From NCBI GenBank assembly GCA_029287455.1, contig JARFRB010000038.1, positions 30,329 through 94,328 on the forward strand: a stretch of DNA of 64,000 bases, given 5' to 3'. Below are positions 41,279-51,668 of the stretch, one piece after another (positions within the stretch are counted from its first letter, which is position 1; each line of letters starts with the position of its first letter). The stretch is from Pelagibius litoralis (GTDB lineage Bacteria; Pseudomonadota; Alphaproteobacteria; Kiloniellales; DSM-21159). A model generated the notes under the pieces. That model worked only from the letters and a program-made list of their open reading frames with translations. It made no database searches and was not told the DNA's origin. The position numbers were made by a program, and so were the translations under genes.

Positions 41279-43120
41279 TTGGATACCAAAGACGTGCACG
41301 CCAACCACTTCCGCAATCTCGCGATCATCGCCCATGTCGATCACGGCAAGACCACCCTGGTCGACCAGCTTCTGAAGCAATCCGGGGCGTTTCGCGCCAA
41401 CCAGCAGGTCGCGGAGCGCGCGCTCGACTCCAACGACTTGGAGCGTGAGCGCGGCATCACCATCCTGGCCAAGTGCACCTCGGTGGAATGGCGCGACATA
41501 CGGCTCAATATCGTCGATACGCCGGGTCATGCGGATTTCGGCGGGGAGGTGGAGCGGATCCTCTCCATGGTCGATGGGGTCTTGCTGTTGGTGGACGCCT
41601 CGGAAGGGCCGATGCCCCAGACGAAGTTCGTCACAATGAAGGCCTTGGCCCGGGGCCTCAGCCCGATCGTGGTGATTAACAAGGCCGATAAGCCGGACGC
41701 GCGCGCCTATGAAGTCCAGGACGAGGTCTTCGACCTCTTCGCTGCGCTGGATGCCAACGAGCAACAGCTCGATTTTCCCACTGTCTTCGCCTCGGCCAAG
41801 CAGGGTTGGGCGATCACGGATCTGGACGCGCCGAAAGACTCGCTGGAGCCGCTCTTCGACCTGATCGTCTCCCACGTCCCGCCTCCCGAGGTGGACCCGG
41901 CGGGGCCATTTAAGATGCTGGCCACCACGGTGGAATCCGATCCCTATGTGGGGCGTGTGCTGACCGGCCGCATCGAGTCCGGGCGGGCGCGGCTGAACAT
42001 GGTGGTCAAGGCGCTGTCCCGCGGCGGTGAGCGCCTCGAGGAGGCGCGCCTGACCAAGCTGCTCGCCTTTCGCGGCCTCCAGCGGGTCCCGGTGGAGCAG
42101 GCCGAGGCCGGGGACATCGTCGCAATCGCGGGCCTGGCTCGCGCGACCGTGGCGGACACGCTCTGCGAACCGGCGGTCGAGACCCCCTTGCCCTCCCAGC
42201 CCATCGATCCGCCGACCCTGGCGATGACCTTTTCGGTTAACGATTCTCCTCTGGCGGGGCGCGAGGGGGATAAGGTGACCAGCCGCATGATCCGCGACCG
42301 CCTGGCGCGCGAGGCAGAGGGCAATGTCGCCATCCGGGTGGCGGAAACCGGCGAAAAGGATGCCTTCGAGGTAGCAGGCCGCGGCGAGCTGCAGCTCGGC
42401 GTCCTGATCGAGACCATGCGGCGGGAGGGTTACGAGCTATCCATCAGCCGGCCGCGCGTGCTCTTCCGGGTCGAGAACGGTCAGCGCCTGGAGCCGGTGG
42501 AGGAAGTTCAGATCGACGTGGATGAGGACTACGCCGGCGCGGTGGTCGAGAAACTCAGCCAGCGCAAGGCCGAGCTGAAGGAAATGAGGCCATCCGGCGG
42601 CGGCAAGCAGCGCTTGCTTTTCCACGCCCCCTCGCGCGGGCTAATCGGTTATCATGGCGAATTCCTGACCGACACTCGCGGGACCGGCATCATGAACCGG
42701 GTCTTTCACGATTACGCCCCCGACAAAGGGCCGATTCAGGGCCGCCGCAACGGTGTCTTGATCTCCAACTCCACCGGCCAGGCGGTGGCCTATGCGCTAT
42801 GGAACCTCGAGGATCGCGGGCCGATGTTTATCGACGCGGGCACGCCGGTCTATGAAGGCATGATCATTGGCGAGCACAGCCGTGGGCAAGACCTGGAGGT
42901 CAATCCCTTGAAGGCCAAGCAACTCACCAACATCCGTGCTGCCGGCAAGGATGACGCGGTCCGCCTGACCCCGCCACGGCTGATGAGCTTGGAGCAAGCG
43001 CTCGCCTACATTCAGGATGACGAGCTGGTGGAGGCGACCCCGAAGTCGGTGCGCCTGCGCAAGCGCCTGCTTGACCCGCATGCCCGCAAGCGCGAGTCCC
43101 GCCTGCGGGACGCCGGCTGA
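41279..43120 (+). CDS. typA: Ribosome-associated translational GTPase TypA/BipA
   Basis: 613 residues. G1 is AHVDHGKTT (18-26), G2 RGITI, G3 DTPGHADFG and G4 NKADKPDAR; these are followed by EF-G-like domains and the TypA-specific C-terminus ([27 protein letters not shown]). It acts on ribosome assembly and stress translation, especially in the cold. The start is uncertain: TTG 41279 or GTG 41294 ([19 protein letters not shown]), neither with a strong ribosome site. It is 15 bp upstream of an AmpG-like permease gene. Confidence 0.95.
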   Translation: MDTKDVHANHFRNLAIIAHVDHGKTTLVDQLLKQSGAFRANQQVAERALDSNDLERERGITILAKCTSVEWRDIRLNIVDTPGHADFGGEVERILSMVDGVLLLVDASEGPMPQTKFVTMKALARGLSPIVVINKADKPDARAYEVQDEVFDLFAALDANEQQLDFPTVFASAKQGWAITDLDAPKDSLEPLFDLIVSHVPPPEVDPAGPFKMLATTVESDPYVGRVLTGRIESGRARLNMVVKALSRGGERLEEARLTKLLAFRGLQRVPVEQAEAGDIVAIAGLARATVADTLCEPAVETPLPSQPIDPPTLAMTFSVNDSPLAGREGDKVTSRMIRDRLAREAEGNVAIRVAETGEKDAFEVAGRGELQLGVLIETMRREGYELSISRPRVLFRVENGQRLEPVEEVQIDVDEDYAGAVVEKLSQRKAELKEMRPSGGGKQRLLFHAPSRGLIGYHGEFLTDTRGTGIMNRVFHDYAPDKGPIQGRRNGVLISNSTGQAVAYALWNLEDRGPMFIDAGTPVYEGMIIGEHSRGQDLEVNPLKAKQLTNIRAAGKDDAVRLTPPRLMSLEQALAYIQDDELVEATPKSVRLRKRLLDPHARKRESRLRDAG

Positions 43121-43135
43121 GCGCTGGCCCCGCCG

Positions 43136-44440
43136 GTGTCGGATGGGCTGATCCTCGGCGGCTGGCGCGGCACTCTGGGCGTCTATCTCAACCGGCGCCA
43201 GCTTGCCATCTTCCTGATGGGCTTTTCGAGCGGCCTTCCCTTGTTGCTCGGCTTCTCGACGCTGTCCTACTGGCTGGCCAAGGAGGGGGTGGCGCTGGCG
43301 GCCATCGGCGGCCTGCTGACCGTCGGCACGCCCTATTCCTTCAAGTTCCTCTGGGCACCGGCGATCGACCATCTGCGGCTGCCGGTTCTGACGAAGCTAC
43401 TAGGCCGCCGGCGCGGCTGGGCGCTGTTTCTGCAAATCCTCCTGGTCTGCGGCATTCTTGCCTTGGGGGCGGGAGATCCCACGGAAAGCCTGCTCTACAT
43501 GGCGGGCATGGCGGTGCTGGTGGCCTTCCTCTCGGCGAGCCAGGACATCGTGGTCGACGCCTACCGCATCGAGATCCTGGAACCGGAGGAGCAGGGGGCC
43601 GGTGCCGCGATGACCCAGGCCGGTTACCGCTTCGGCCTCTTGGCGGCCGGTGCCGGAGCCTTGGCCTTGGCGGATTTCCTCGACTGGTTCTGGGTCTACG
43701 CGATCATGGCCGCCCTGGTCGGGTTCGGGATGCTGGGCGTTCTGATCGGGCCGGAGCCCAAGCGCCCACCCCAGGAGCGGGCCGAGCGGTCCGTTGGCCA
43801 GTGGCTCCACCATGCCTTGGTGGAGCCCTTCACGGACTTCACGCAGCGGCGGTCCTGGCTGGCCATTCTGCTGTTCGTGCTGCTCTACAAGTACGGCGAC
43901 GCGGTGGCCGGGGCCATGGCCAATCCCTTCTATGTGCAGCTGGGTTTCACGGGTGTCGAGATCGCCAGCGTCACCAAGGTCTTCGGTGTGGTGGCAACCC
44001 TGCTGGGGGTCTTTGCCGGAGGAGTCCTGGTCGCCAAGGCCGGGGTATGGCGGGCGCTGCTGATCGGCGGGCTGCTGCAGGCGGCGACTAACCTGATCTT
44101 CGCCTGGCTGGCGGGCCGGGGCGCGGATATCGGCGCCCTGACGATTGCCGTAGGCGCCGACAGCTTCACCGGCGGTCTAGGCTCGGCAGCCTTCGTGGCC
44201 TATCTATCCGGCCTCTGCAACCGGGCCTTCACCGGCACGCAATATGCTCTGCTAACCTCGCTGATGGCCTTCGGGCGCACGGTGCTGGCCAGTGCCTCGG
44301 GCTTCATGGCGGCGAGCTTCGGCTGGGCGGGCTTCTTCATCCTCACCACCGGTCTCGCCCTGCCGGCCCTGTTGCTGCTGCTTTGGCTCTGGCGGGTGGA
44401 CCGTGAACCGGTCGAGGCGGTCCGGCAGCAAGCGGACTAG
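43136..44440 (+). CDS. AmpG-like MFS muropeptide permease
   Basis: 434 residues with at least twelve transmembrane helices. The N-terminus LAIFLMGFSSGLPLLLGFSTLSYWLAKEGV and FLSASQDIVVDAYRIEILEPEEQGAGAAMTQAGYRFG are strong AmpG signatures. AmpG imports anhydro-muropeptides for peptidoglycan recycling and beta-lactamase signalling. The GTG start follows typA by 15 bp, so they are probably cotranscribed. It converges on NAD-GDH with a 6-bp gap. Confidence 0.88.
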   Translation: MSDGLILGGWRGTLGVYLNRRQLAIFLMGFSSGLPLLLGFSTLSYWLAKEGVALAAIGGLLTVGTPYSFKFLWAPAIDHLRLPVLTKLLGRRRGWALFLQILLVCGILALGAGDPTESLLYMAGMAVLVAFLSASQDIVVDAYRIEILEPEEQGAGAAMTQAGYRFGLLAAGAGALALADFLDWFWVYAIMAALVGFGMLGVLIGPEPKRPPQERAERSVGQWLHHALVEPFTDFTQRRSWLAILLFVLLYKYGDAVAGAMANPFYVQLGFTGVEIASVTKVFGVVATLLGVFAGGVLVAKAGVWRALLIGGLLQAATNLIFAWLAGRGADIGALTIAVGADSFTGGLGSAAFVAYLSGLCNRAFTGTQYALLTSLMAFGRTVLASASGFMAASFGWAGFFILTTGLALPALLLLLWLWRVDREPVEAVRQQAD

Positions 44441-44446
44441 CGCCCC

Positions 44447-47400
44447 CTAAATCCCGCCTACCATGGATTTGATCTGCCGGTTGGCGACGGCGAGCATGGC
44501 GAGCTCCGGCTTGACCGCGGCTTGCAGTTCGTGCAGCAACTGGGCAGTGCGGGTGACCAGGGGCCCGCGCGTGGCGCACCAGCCGTCTATCTCCGCGGCG
44601 CCGTTGCCCTTGGCCTTGGCGCCATCGAGGACGCTCATGGTGAGCTCGTACTGATAGCCGTAGAGATCGTCGACAATGGCCGAGACCGCGAGCTTGTCCC
44701 ATGCGCTGTCCCTCGGCAGCCCGCCCGCCGCGCGGCGCAGCCAGTCGAAGCCGAAGCGCTCGCCGACTTGGAAATAGGCCTCGCCGGACCGGGTGACCGA
44801 GATCCCCCGCTTTCGCGCCACCCGAATGATGTCGCAGGCCGGCGCCAAGGCGGGCAGGCTCGCGATACGCAAGGCCAGTGCGCCGGGCACGCCAAGGTCG
44901 CTCAGGCGCGCCGCCTCGGTTTCGATGGCGGTGCGGTCCCCTTCGCCGAGCAGGCTCATGAGGCCGTCGGCCAGCTCCTTGGCTCCCTTGGCGTAGGACT
45001 CGATGCAGGCTTCGATGTTCAGGGGCACCTGCTCGTGGCGCAGCAGCCAGACGGCGATGCGTTCCGTCAGGCGGCCGCATTCGATCAGCATTGCTGATTG
45101 AACGGCGCTGGAAACCTTGTTGTCGAGGGTCTCGATTTCCGCCCAAAGATCTTCCACGCCGAAGACTTCCCGGGCGATCACATAGGCCCGGGCGACCTCT
45201 TCCGGCGGCATACCTGTGCGTTCGCGCACTTCGTGCACGAAGGTGATCCCCATGCGGTTGACGATGCCGTTGGTGACTGTGGTCGCCACGATCTCCCGCC
45301 TTAGGCTATGCTGTGCGATGGCGTCTGCGTGGTTTTCCTGCAAAGGCCTTGGGAAGTAGGCCATGAGGTCCTGAGCCAGGAAGGGATCGTCGGGCAGGCT
45401 CGACTCAAGCAGCTCGTCGCAAAGGACGATCTTCGCATAGGCCAGAAGCACGGAAAGCTCGGGCCGGGTCAAACCGAGGTTATCTTGCTGGCGCTCCTGG
45501 AGCGTCTCATCGTCCGGCAAGAATTCCAGGGCGCGGTCCAACTGGCCAGCCCGCTCCAAACTCCGGATGAAGCGGCCGAGGCGGTCCAACAGGTGGCAGC
45601 CAAGCTGGGAGGTGACGCTGATGGATTGGGTCTGCAGATAGTTGTCCCGCAGCACCAGTTCGGCGACCTCGTTGGTCATTTTGCGCAGCAGCCGGTCGCG
45701 CTGCGGGCGCGTCATCTTGCCGGTCTGCTCCACCGCGCCAAGCAGGATCTTTATGTTGACCTCGTGGTCGGAACAATCGACCCCGGCCGAGTTATCGATG
45801 GCATCGGTGTTCAGGCGGCCGCCGTCCAGGGCGTATTCGATCCGCGCGCGCTGAGTCATTCCCAGATTGGCGCCTTCCCCGACGACCCGGGCCATGAGAT
45901 CGGCGCCGTTGATCCGCAGCGCGTCGTTGGCCCGGTCGCTGACGTCGGCGTCGCTTTCGATGGCTGCTTTGACGTAGGTGCCGATGCCGCCGAACCAGAG
46001 CAACTCAACGTCGCTGAGCAGAATCGCGCGGATGAGTTCGGTTGGCGTGACGCTGTCCTTGGTCAGGCCGAAGCAGGCCTTCATTTCCGCAGTGACCTTG
46101 ATCGACTTGGCCTTGCGGTCGAAAACGCCGCCACCCTTGGAGATCAGCTTGGTGTCGTAGTCAGCCCAGGTGGTGCCTGGCGTGTCGAACAGCCGCTTGC
46201 GCTCCGCCCAGGACGCGGCCGCGTCGGGATCCGGATCCACGAAGACGTGAAGGTGATTGAAGGCCCCCAGCAGCCTGATGTGCTTGGACAGCAGCATTCC
46301 GTTGCCGAACACGTCGCCGCCCATATCCCCCACGCCGACGACGGTGAAGTCCGTGGTCTGGATGTTCTTGCCCATCTCGCGGAAGTGGCGCTTGACCGAC
46401 TCCCAGGCCCCACGCGCCGTGATGCCCATGGCCTTGTGATCGTAGCCCGCCGAGCCGCCAGACGCGAAGGCGTCGTCCAGCCAGAAGCCCCGCTCCAACG
46501 ATATTCCGTTCGCGATGTCGGAGAAGGTGGCCGTGCCCTTGTCGGCGGCCACCACGAGATAGGGGTCGTCCTCGTCATAGCGCACGACGTCCGTCGGCGC
46601 TTCGATCTTGCCGGACTTGATGTTGTCGGTGACGTCGAGCATGCCGCTGATGAAGGTTCTATAGGCGGCCTTGCCCTCTTCCAGCCAGGCGGCGCGGCCC
46701 TCTTCGGGCGGCGGCAGGCGCTTGGGCACGAAGCCGCCCTTGGAGCCGACCGGAACGATGACCGCGTTCTTGACTTGCTGCGCCTTGACCAGGCCAAGAA
46801 CCTCGGTGCGGAAATCCTCCCTGCGGTCCGACCAGCGCAAGCCGCCGCGCGCCACCTTGCCGAAGCGCAGATGCACCCCTTCGACCCTTGGGCCGTAAAC
46901 GAAGATCTCGCGGAAGGGCCGGGGTGCTGGCAACTCCTCCAGGCGCCGGGAGTCGAGCTTGAAAGCGAATGCCCGCTTCGGCGCCCCATCCGGATCGGTC
47001 TGGAAGAAGCTCGTCCGCAAGGTGTTCTCGATGAGGTTCAGGTAGCCGCGTATGATCCTGTCTTCGTCCAGGCTGCTGACGTCTTCCAGCCGCTGCCGGA
47101 TTTCCTCGGCGACTTCTTGCTGGCGCGCGGCGAGCTTTTCGGCGGCTGCCTTGCGCGCGCGCCCGCCGGGGATTTCAGGGTCGAAACGGAGCACGAAGAG
47201 CTCGGCCAGCAAGCCGGCCATCCCGGGATGGCCCGCCAGGGTGTCTTCCATGTAGGCCTGGCTGAAAGGAATCCCCGCTTGCCGGAGGTACTTGCTGTAC
47301 GCGCGCAAGATCCGGATCTCGCGCGCTGAAAGCCCGGCCAACAGCACCATGCGGTTGAAGCCGTCGTTGTCCATCTCGCCGCGCCAGACAAGATCGAACG

Positions 47401-49318
47401 CTTCGTGGAATGCTTGGCGGATCGGGCCAATGTCGAGGGCGGTGCCCGATTTGAGCGTCATGTCGAAGTCGTGAATCCAAACCGGTTCGGCGGAATCCAC
47501 GGGCAACACCTCGTAGGGAACCTCGCTCATCACCTTGAGCCCCATGTTCTCCAGCATGGGCAGCACGTCGCTCAAGGGGATCGGCCCGCCGACGATGTAG
47601 AGCTTGAAATGGATGGTGCTATCGGGGGCCTTGTGCGGACGGTAGAGATCCATCGCCAGCCGGCCGGTCGTCAGCGCCTCCTCGATATTGCGGATATCCG
47701 CCACGGCGTCCTTCGCCGCCGCCATGTCCTGGTAGTTGAGCGGGAAGGCGGCAACGTAACGCTGGCCCAAACGCCAGCCTTCGCCTTGGCCGTGCTCGGC
47801 GATCAAGGCGTCGCGCAGCCGGTCGCCCCAAGAGCGCACCGCCTCGGCGAGCATCTCCTCAAGGGCGGAGTGGTCGAGCGCGGGGATCGCCCCTTGCGTG
47901 GTGGAGATGATGACATGCAAGCGGGCCAATGGTTGGTCCGCCATGGACGAGGAATAGCTCGTCACCCGGCCTTGGAAGGCCTCGGCCAGAATGGATTGCA
48001 GCTTCAGCCGCAGCATGGTGTCGTAGCGGTCCCGGGGGACGAAGACCATACAGGAGACGAAACGCTCGAAGGGATCGCGGCGCACGAAGAGGGCGGTGCG
48101 CTGGCGCTCCTGCAAATGCAAAATGCCGACCGCGATCCGCACCAAGTCCTCTTCCTCGATCTGGAAGAGCTCGTCGCGCGGGTAAGTTTCCAGGATGTGC
48201 AGCAGAGCCTTGCCGTCATGGCTGCCCGGCACCAGGCCGGCGCTCTCGAGGCTCTGGTCTACCTTCTCCCTCAAGAGGGGGATTTGGCGCGGGCTGCTGG
48301 AGTAGGCGACCGAGGTGAAGAGGCCGACGAAGAGGCGCTCGCCGACGACCTCGCCCTTGCGGTTGAACTTCTTGACCGCGATGGCGTCCATGTGAATGGG
48401 CCGATGCACGCGCGAATGCCGGTTCGATTTCGTGATCCGCAACAGCTCCGGCGTCTTCAGCCAGGCCTGCACGTCCGCCGGCAGTTGGCCCAGGTTGCGC
48501 ATGCCGTTGAAGATGGAAACCTTCGGGTCCGACAGGACGCCGAGGCCGCTGCTCGGGTCGATCTTGGCGATGGCCTTGGCGCCCTGGCCCTGAAAGTTGT
48601 ACTCGCGGTAGCCGAGAAAGGTGAAGTGGTCCGTGTCCAGCCACTCAAGGAAGGCCAGGCCTTCGGAGACTTCCTCCTTGGGCAGGCGCGGCGGCGTCTT
48701 GTCCAATTCGTCGATGAGATCGCGGCAGCGCTGGCGCATGGCCCGCCAGTCGTGCACAGCGGCCCGGACCTCGGACAATGTGGCCTCAAGGCCGGCGGCT
48801 AGCTCCGCATGCGCCTCGGCCCGCATTTCATTGACGAGAACCAGCATGCAGGACTCGGGGCGGCCTTCGACATCCGGATCCTCCGCCGGCCCCACGTGCT
48901 TGAGCTTGCCCTTCGGATCGCGCTCGACGGTGAGGATGGGGTGAATGATCAACAGAACTTCCGCGCCCTGGCGATTCACCTCCGCGGTGACGGAGTCGAC
49001 CAGGAAGGGCATGTCGTCGTTGATGATCTCGATCGCCGTCGCCGGCACTTCCCAGCCATGGGTCTTTTCGTCCGGATTGTAGACACGCACCTTGGCGCGC
49101 CCCGGCTTGCGCTCGGCCATGACGCCCCACATGTAGAGTGCCGCGCCCGCGAGGTTTTCCAAAGACTGGTCGGAAATATCGTCGGGCGGCACCCGGGCAT
49201 AGAAGGCGCGCACGAAACGCTCGGCCTCCTTCGCGCCACGCCCTTTGACGCGCTTGCGGACGAGCTTGGCGACTCCGTCGATGAGGCTGAGATGACTTTG
49301 CTCGCTGGAACTCGTCAT
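44447..49318 (-). CDS. gdh: NAD-dependent glutamate dehydrogenase, large (about 180 kDa) type
   Basis: 1623 residues of the Bac_GDH family. The regulatory N-terminal half (ACT-like segments, e.g. EIINDDMPFLVDSVTAEVNRQGAE) is followed by the central catalytic core, including KVARGGLRWSDRREDFRTEVLGLVKAQQVKNAVIVPVGSKGGF with catalytic Lys residues and VVGVGDMGGDVFGNGMLLS for NAD binding. It deaminates glutamate to 2-oxoglutarate. In Caulobacter the homologue GdhZ also inhibits FtsZ assembly, which may or may not hold here. ATG 49318 follows GGGAGG. No other subunit is needed. Confidence 0.95.
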   Translation of the reverse strand: MTSSSEQSHLSLIDGVAKLVRKRVKGRGAKEAERFVRAFYARVPPDDISDQSLENLAGAALYMWGVMAERKPGRAKVRVYNPDEKTHGWEVPATAIEIINDDMPFLVDSVTAEVNRQGAEVLLIIHPILTVERDPKGKLKHVGPAEDPDVEGRPESCMLVLVNEMRAEAHAELAAGLEATLSEVRAAVHDWRAMRQRCRDLIDELDKTPPRLPKEEVSEGLAFLEWLDTDHFTFLGYREYNFQGQGAKAIAKIDPSSGLGVLSDPKVSIFNGMRNLGQLPADVQAWLKTPELLRITKSNRHSRVHRPIHMDAIAVKKFNRKGEVVGERLFVGLFTSVAYSSSPRQIPLLREKVDQSLESAGLVPGSHDGKALLHILETYPRDELFQIEEEDLVRIAVGILHLQERQRTALFVRRDPFERFVSCMVFVPRDRYDTMLRLKLQSILAEAFQGRVTSYSSSMADQPLARLHVIISTTQGAIPALDHSALEEMLAEAVRSWGDRLRDALIAEHGQGEGWRLGQRYVAAFPLNYQDMAAAKDAVADIRNIEEALTTGRLAMDLYRPHKAPDSTIHFKLYIVGGPIPLSDVLPMLENMGLKVMSEVPYEVLPVDSAEPVWIHDFDMTLKSGTALDIGPIRQAFHEAFDLVWRGEMDNDGFNRMVLLAGLSAREIRILRAYSKYLRQAGIPFSQAYMEDTLAGHPGMAGLLAELFVLRFDPEIPGGRARKAAAEKLAARQQEVAEEIRQRLEDVSSLDEDRIIRGYLNLIENTLRTSFFQTDPDGAPKRAFAFKLDSRRLEELPAPRPFREIFVYGPRVEGVHLRFGKVARGGLRWSDRREDFRTEVLGLVKAQQVKNAVIVPVGSKGGFVPKRLPPPEEGRAAWLEEGKAAYRTFISGMLDVTDNIKSGKIEAPTDVVRYDEDDPYLVVAADKGTATFSDIANGISLERGFWLDDAFASGGSAGYDHKAMGITARGAWESVKRHFREMGKNIQTTDFTVVGVGDMGGDVFGNGMLLSKHIRLLGAFNHLHVFVDPDPDAAASWAERKRLFDTPGTTWADYDTKLISKGGGVFDRKAKSIKVTAEMKACFGLTKDSVTPTELIRAILLSDVELLWFGGIGTYVKAAIESDADVSDRANDALRINGADLMARVVGEGANLGMTQRARIEYALDGGRLNTDAIDNSAGVDCSDHEVNIKILLGAVEQTGKMTRPQRDRLLRKMTNEVAELVLRDNYLQTQSISVTSQLGCHLLDRLGRFIRSLERAGQLDRALEFLPDDETLQERQQDNLGLTRPELSVLLAYAKIVLCDELLESSLPDDPFLAQDLMAYFPRPLQENHADAIAQHSLRREIVATTVTNGIVNRMGITFVHEVRERTGMPPEEVARAYVIAREVFGVEDLWAEIETLDNKVSSAVQSAMLIECGRLTERIAVWLLRHEQVPLNIEACIESYAKGAKELADGLMSLLGEGDRTAIETEAARLSDLGVPGALALRIASLPALAPACDIIRVARKRGISVTRSGEAYFQVGERFGFDWLRRAAGGLPRDSAWDKLAVSAIVDDLYGYQYELTMSVLDGAKAKGNGAAEIDGWCATRGPLVTRTAQLLHELQAAVKPELAMLAVANRQIKSMVGGI

Positions 49319-49459
49319 TGGCACTTCCTCCCGCCCATGCCGAGGGATGCTGCCCCTTGGCAATTATCCACCGAACCTGGCGCGCCGCGACGATCGTAAT
49401 ACTGCAACCGACTTAATCGAGCCTACGCCACACGGGTTTCGGATTTATTGGCGGATAGT

Positions 49460-49897
49460 TTAGCCCGAGGCGCGCGGCGAGGGGAACCAGTCCGGTGGCG
49501 CCATTTCGAATCCGGCGAATTCGAAAGCCGGCGCGACGGTGCAGCCCACCAAGGTCCAGGCGCCCAAGCTCTCCGCGGTCTGCCAGGCGCCGGCCGGAAC
49601 GACAATCTGGGGCCGCTGGCGCGCGAGGATATCCGCGCCCAAACGATAGGCGACCGCGTCGTGCCCGTTCTCGCTGATGGTGAGCGCCAGGGGCGCGCCC
49701 GCGTAGTAGTGCCAAACCTCGGTCGCGTCCACGCGGTGCCAATGGCTGTACTCGCCCGCCTGCAGCAAAAAATAGATCGCCGTCGAAGCGCCGCGCCCGC
49801 CGTCGGGCGCGGCTTCGCGGAAAGTCTCGCGATACCATCCGCCTTCCGGGTGTGGCTGGAGGCCTAGGGTTTCGATAATTTTGCGTCCGTCCAGCAT
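49460..49897 (-). CDS. Cupin_5 (DUF985) family protein
   Basis: 145 residues forming a single cupin. It starts ADGRKIIE-like MLDGRKIIETLGLQPHPEGGWYRETFR; then AIYFLLQAGEYSHWHRVDATEVWHYYAGAPLALTI contributes the cupin histidines. The GCTVAPAFEFAGFEMA and W-F-P ending are typical of Cupin_5. Function is unproven; members resemble epimerase-like small cupins. It is 40 bp downstream of gloB on the same strand. Confidence 0.9.
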   Translation of the reverse strand: MLDGRKIIETLGLQPHPEGGWYRETFREAAPDGGRGASTAIYFLLQAGEYSHWHRVDATEVWHYYAGAPLALTISENGHDAVAYRLGADILARQRPQIVVPAGAWQTAESLGAWTLVGCTVAPAFEFAGFEMAPPDWFPSPRASG

Positions 49898-49937
49898 CTT
49901 CGCGCCGGTCCCTCCGCCGTTCGGTTCCTATCCGCTA

Positions 49938-50708
49938 CTAGAACACGTCCTTGCGATGACGCACCTCGGCGAAAACCTGCTCCGGAGCCGCGCCCGAGAG
50001 CGCGACAGCCGCCGCCAGGCCCGGATCGTCCGCCCGCAAGAAGGGGTTGGTCCGCCGCTCCAGCCCTAGTGTCGAGGGAACCGTCGGCTCGCCCCGGGCG
50101 CGCGCGAGATCGATATCCTTCGCCCGCTCCCGCAGGGCGGCGTTGTCGGGATCGACGCTGAGCGCGAAGCGCGCGTTGGCTTGGGTGTACTCGTGGGCGC
50201 AATAGACCCGTGTGTCCTCGGGAAGAGCGCGCAGCTTGCTAAGCGAATGCCACATCTGCCCGGGCGTTCCTTCGAACAGGCGCCCGCAGCCTAGGGCGAA
50301 GAGGGTGTCGCCGCAGAACAGTGCGTGCGAGTCCGGAAACCAATAGGCGATATGCCCACGGGTGTGGCCGGGCACGAAAAAGACCTCCGCCACCGCCTCC
50401 CCCAACGCGTAGCGGTCGCCGTCGTCAACCTCAACCTCGATACCGGGGATCCGCGCGCGGTCCGCCTTGGGGCCTACGATGGTGCAGCCAGTGGCGGCCT
50501 GGATAGCACGGTTGCCGCCCACATGGTCGCCATGATGATGGGTGTTCAGGATATGAGTGATGCGCCAGCCGAGCCGCGCTGCTTCTTCCAAAACCGGATC
50601 GGCCACAGCCGGATCGACGACGGCGCAGGCCCCGGTTGCGGTATCGCGCGCCAGGTAGACGTAGTTGTCCGACAGAACCGGGATCTGATGGATCTCAAGC
50701 TGCGACAT
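49938..50708 (-). CDS. gloB: Hydroxyacylglutathione hydrolase (glyoxalase II)
   Basis: 256 residues of the metallo-beta-lactamase fold. The metal site is NTHHHGDHVGGN (T-H-x-H-x-D-H, about 56-66) with later ligands in VPGHTRGHIAY, FCGDTLFALGCGRLFEG and CAHEYTQAN. The C-terminal glutathione-binding region (NPFLRADDPGL) is present. It hydrolyses S-lactoylglutathione to lactate, completing methylglyoxal detoxification. It diverges from a methyltransferase gene by 150 bp, an order common in Alphaproteobacteria. Confidence 0.95.
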   Translation of the reverse strand: MSQLEIHQIPVLSDNYVYLARDTATGACAVVDPAVADPVLEEAARLGWRITHILNTHHHGDHVGGNRAIQAATGCTIVGPKADRARIPGIEVEVDDGDRYALGEAVAEVFFVPGHTRGHIAYWFPDSHALFCGDTLFALGCGRLFEGTPGQMWHSLSKLRALPEDTRVYCAHEYTQANARFALSVDPDNAALRERAKDIDLARARGEPTVPSTLGLERRTNPFLRADDPGLAAAVALSGAAPEQVFAEVRHRKDVF

Positions 50709-50858
50709 GAGGCCAAGGTATCACCCCCACGGCACCCGTCAACGCGCCCGTGCGGGCAATCGCGCGGTCCGTCGCCGGTCGCCAGACCCTTAATTGTCTC
50801 GGCCGGGTGGGGGACCCTTGCCTGTGATTGCCCGCGCGGTTGTGGTAGAATCGCGCGT

Positions 50859-51659
50859 ATGTGGAACGATGTAGTCGACTTGCGAGAATTCTATGCGTCC
50901 CGAAGCGGTCAGGTCGCCCGCCATCTGATCCGTCATGGCATCCGCCAGCTCTGGCCGGACCTGCGCTCTCAAGCCGTCCTGGGGCTTGGCTTCGCGACAC
51001 CCTACTTACGCCAGTTCCGTGACGAGGCGGAGCGGCTGATCGCCGTCATGCCCGCTGCGCAAGGAGTAGTTCACTGGCCGCCGGAAGGTCCCTACGTCAC
51101 CTGCCTGGCGGACGAGACGGAACTGCCCCTGCCCGATTACTCGGTTAACCGGGTCCTCCTGGTGCACGCGGTGGAAAGCGGCGATTATCTGCGCGATATG
51201 CTGCAAGAGGTCTGGCGGGTCATGACCAGCGATGGTCGTTTGCTCGTGGTCGTGCCGAACCGGCGTGGAATTTGGGCGCGCTTGGAGCGTACGCCCTTCG
51301 GCCATGGCCACCCCTATAGCCCGGCGCAGCTATCGCGGCTCTTGCGGGAAAATTCCTTCACCCCGACGCGCAGCGCCCGCGCGCTCTACATCCCGCCGAC
51401 ACGTTCGCCCTGGCTGCTGCGCTCGGCCGCCGCCTGGGAGCGGATGGGCCAGACGTGGTTTCCGAGATTCGCCGGCGTTCACCTGGTCGAGGCCGGCAAG
51501 CAGCTCTATGCCGCCAGCCCGCGCCGCGCGGCCGAGCGTCGGCGGCGGCCCCTGGTCGTCCCCGTGTCCCGGCCGCTGTCGGCTTACCAAGGCGAACGGC
51601 CCCGCCGGGCAAACCGGATCCGGATTGTCGAGGCCCCGTCGGGGCGCACGCCGCGCTAG
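50859..51659 (+). CDS. Class I SAM-dependent methyltransferase beside gloB
   Basis: 266 residues with a Methyltransf_11-like core: VLGLGFATPYLRQF replaces the usual E-x-G-x-G-x-G motif I, then PEGPYVTCLADETELPLPDYSVNRVLLVHAVESGDYLRDMLQEVWRVMTSDGRLLVVVPNRRGIWAR. The C-terminus is Arg-rich and probably disordered. The substrate is unknown. The ATG at 50859 is used; a long upstream open frame is antisense to gloB. It is divergent from gloB and convergent with a small membrane-protein gene 9 bp away. Confidence 0.82.
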   Translation: MWNDVVDLREFYASRSGQVARHLIRHGIRQLWPDLRSQAVLGLGFATPYLRQFRDEAERLIAVMPAAQGVVHWPPEGPYVTCLADETELPLPDYSVNRVLLVHAVESGDYLRDMLQEVWRVMTSDGRLLVVVPNRRGIWARLERTPFGHGHPYSPAQLSRLLRENSFTPTRSARALYIPPTRSPWLLRSAAAWERMGQTWFPRFAGVHLVEAGKQLYAASPRRAAERRRRPLVVPVSRPLSAYQGERPRRANRIRIVEAPSGRTPR

Positions 51660-51668
51660 GAACCGCGC

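Noticed and set aside
45308..47329. A 673-codon open frame on the plus strand opposite NAD-GDH
   Set aside because: It mirrors the GDH reading frame and shows no recognisable fold; the minus-strand gene is certain.
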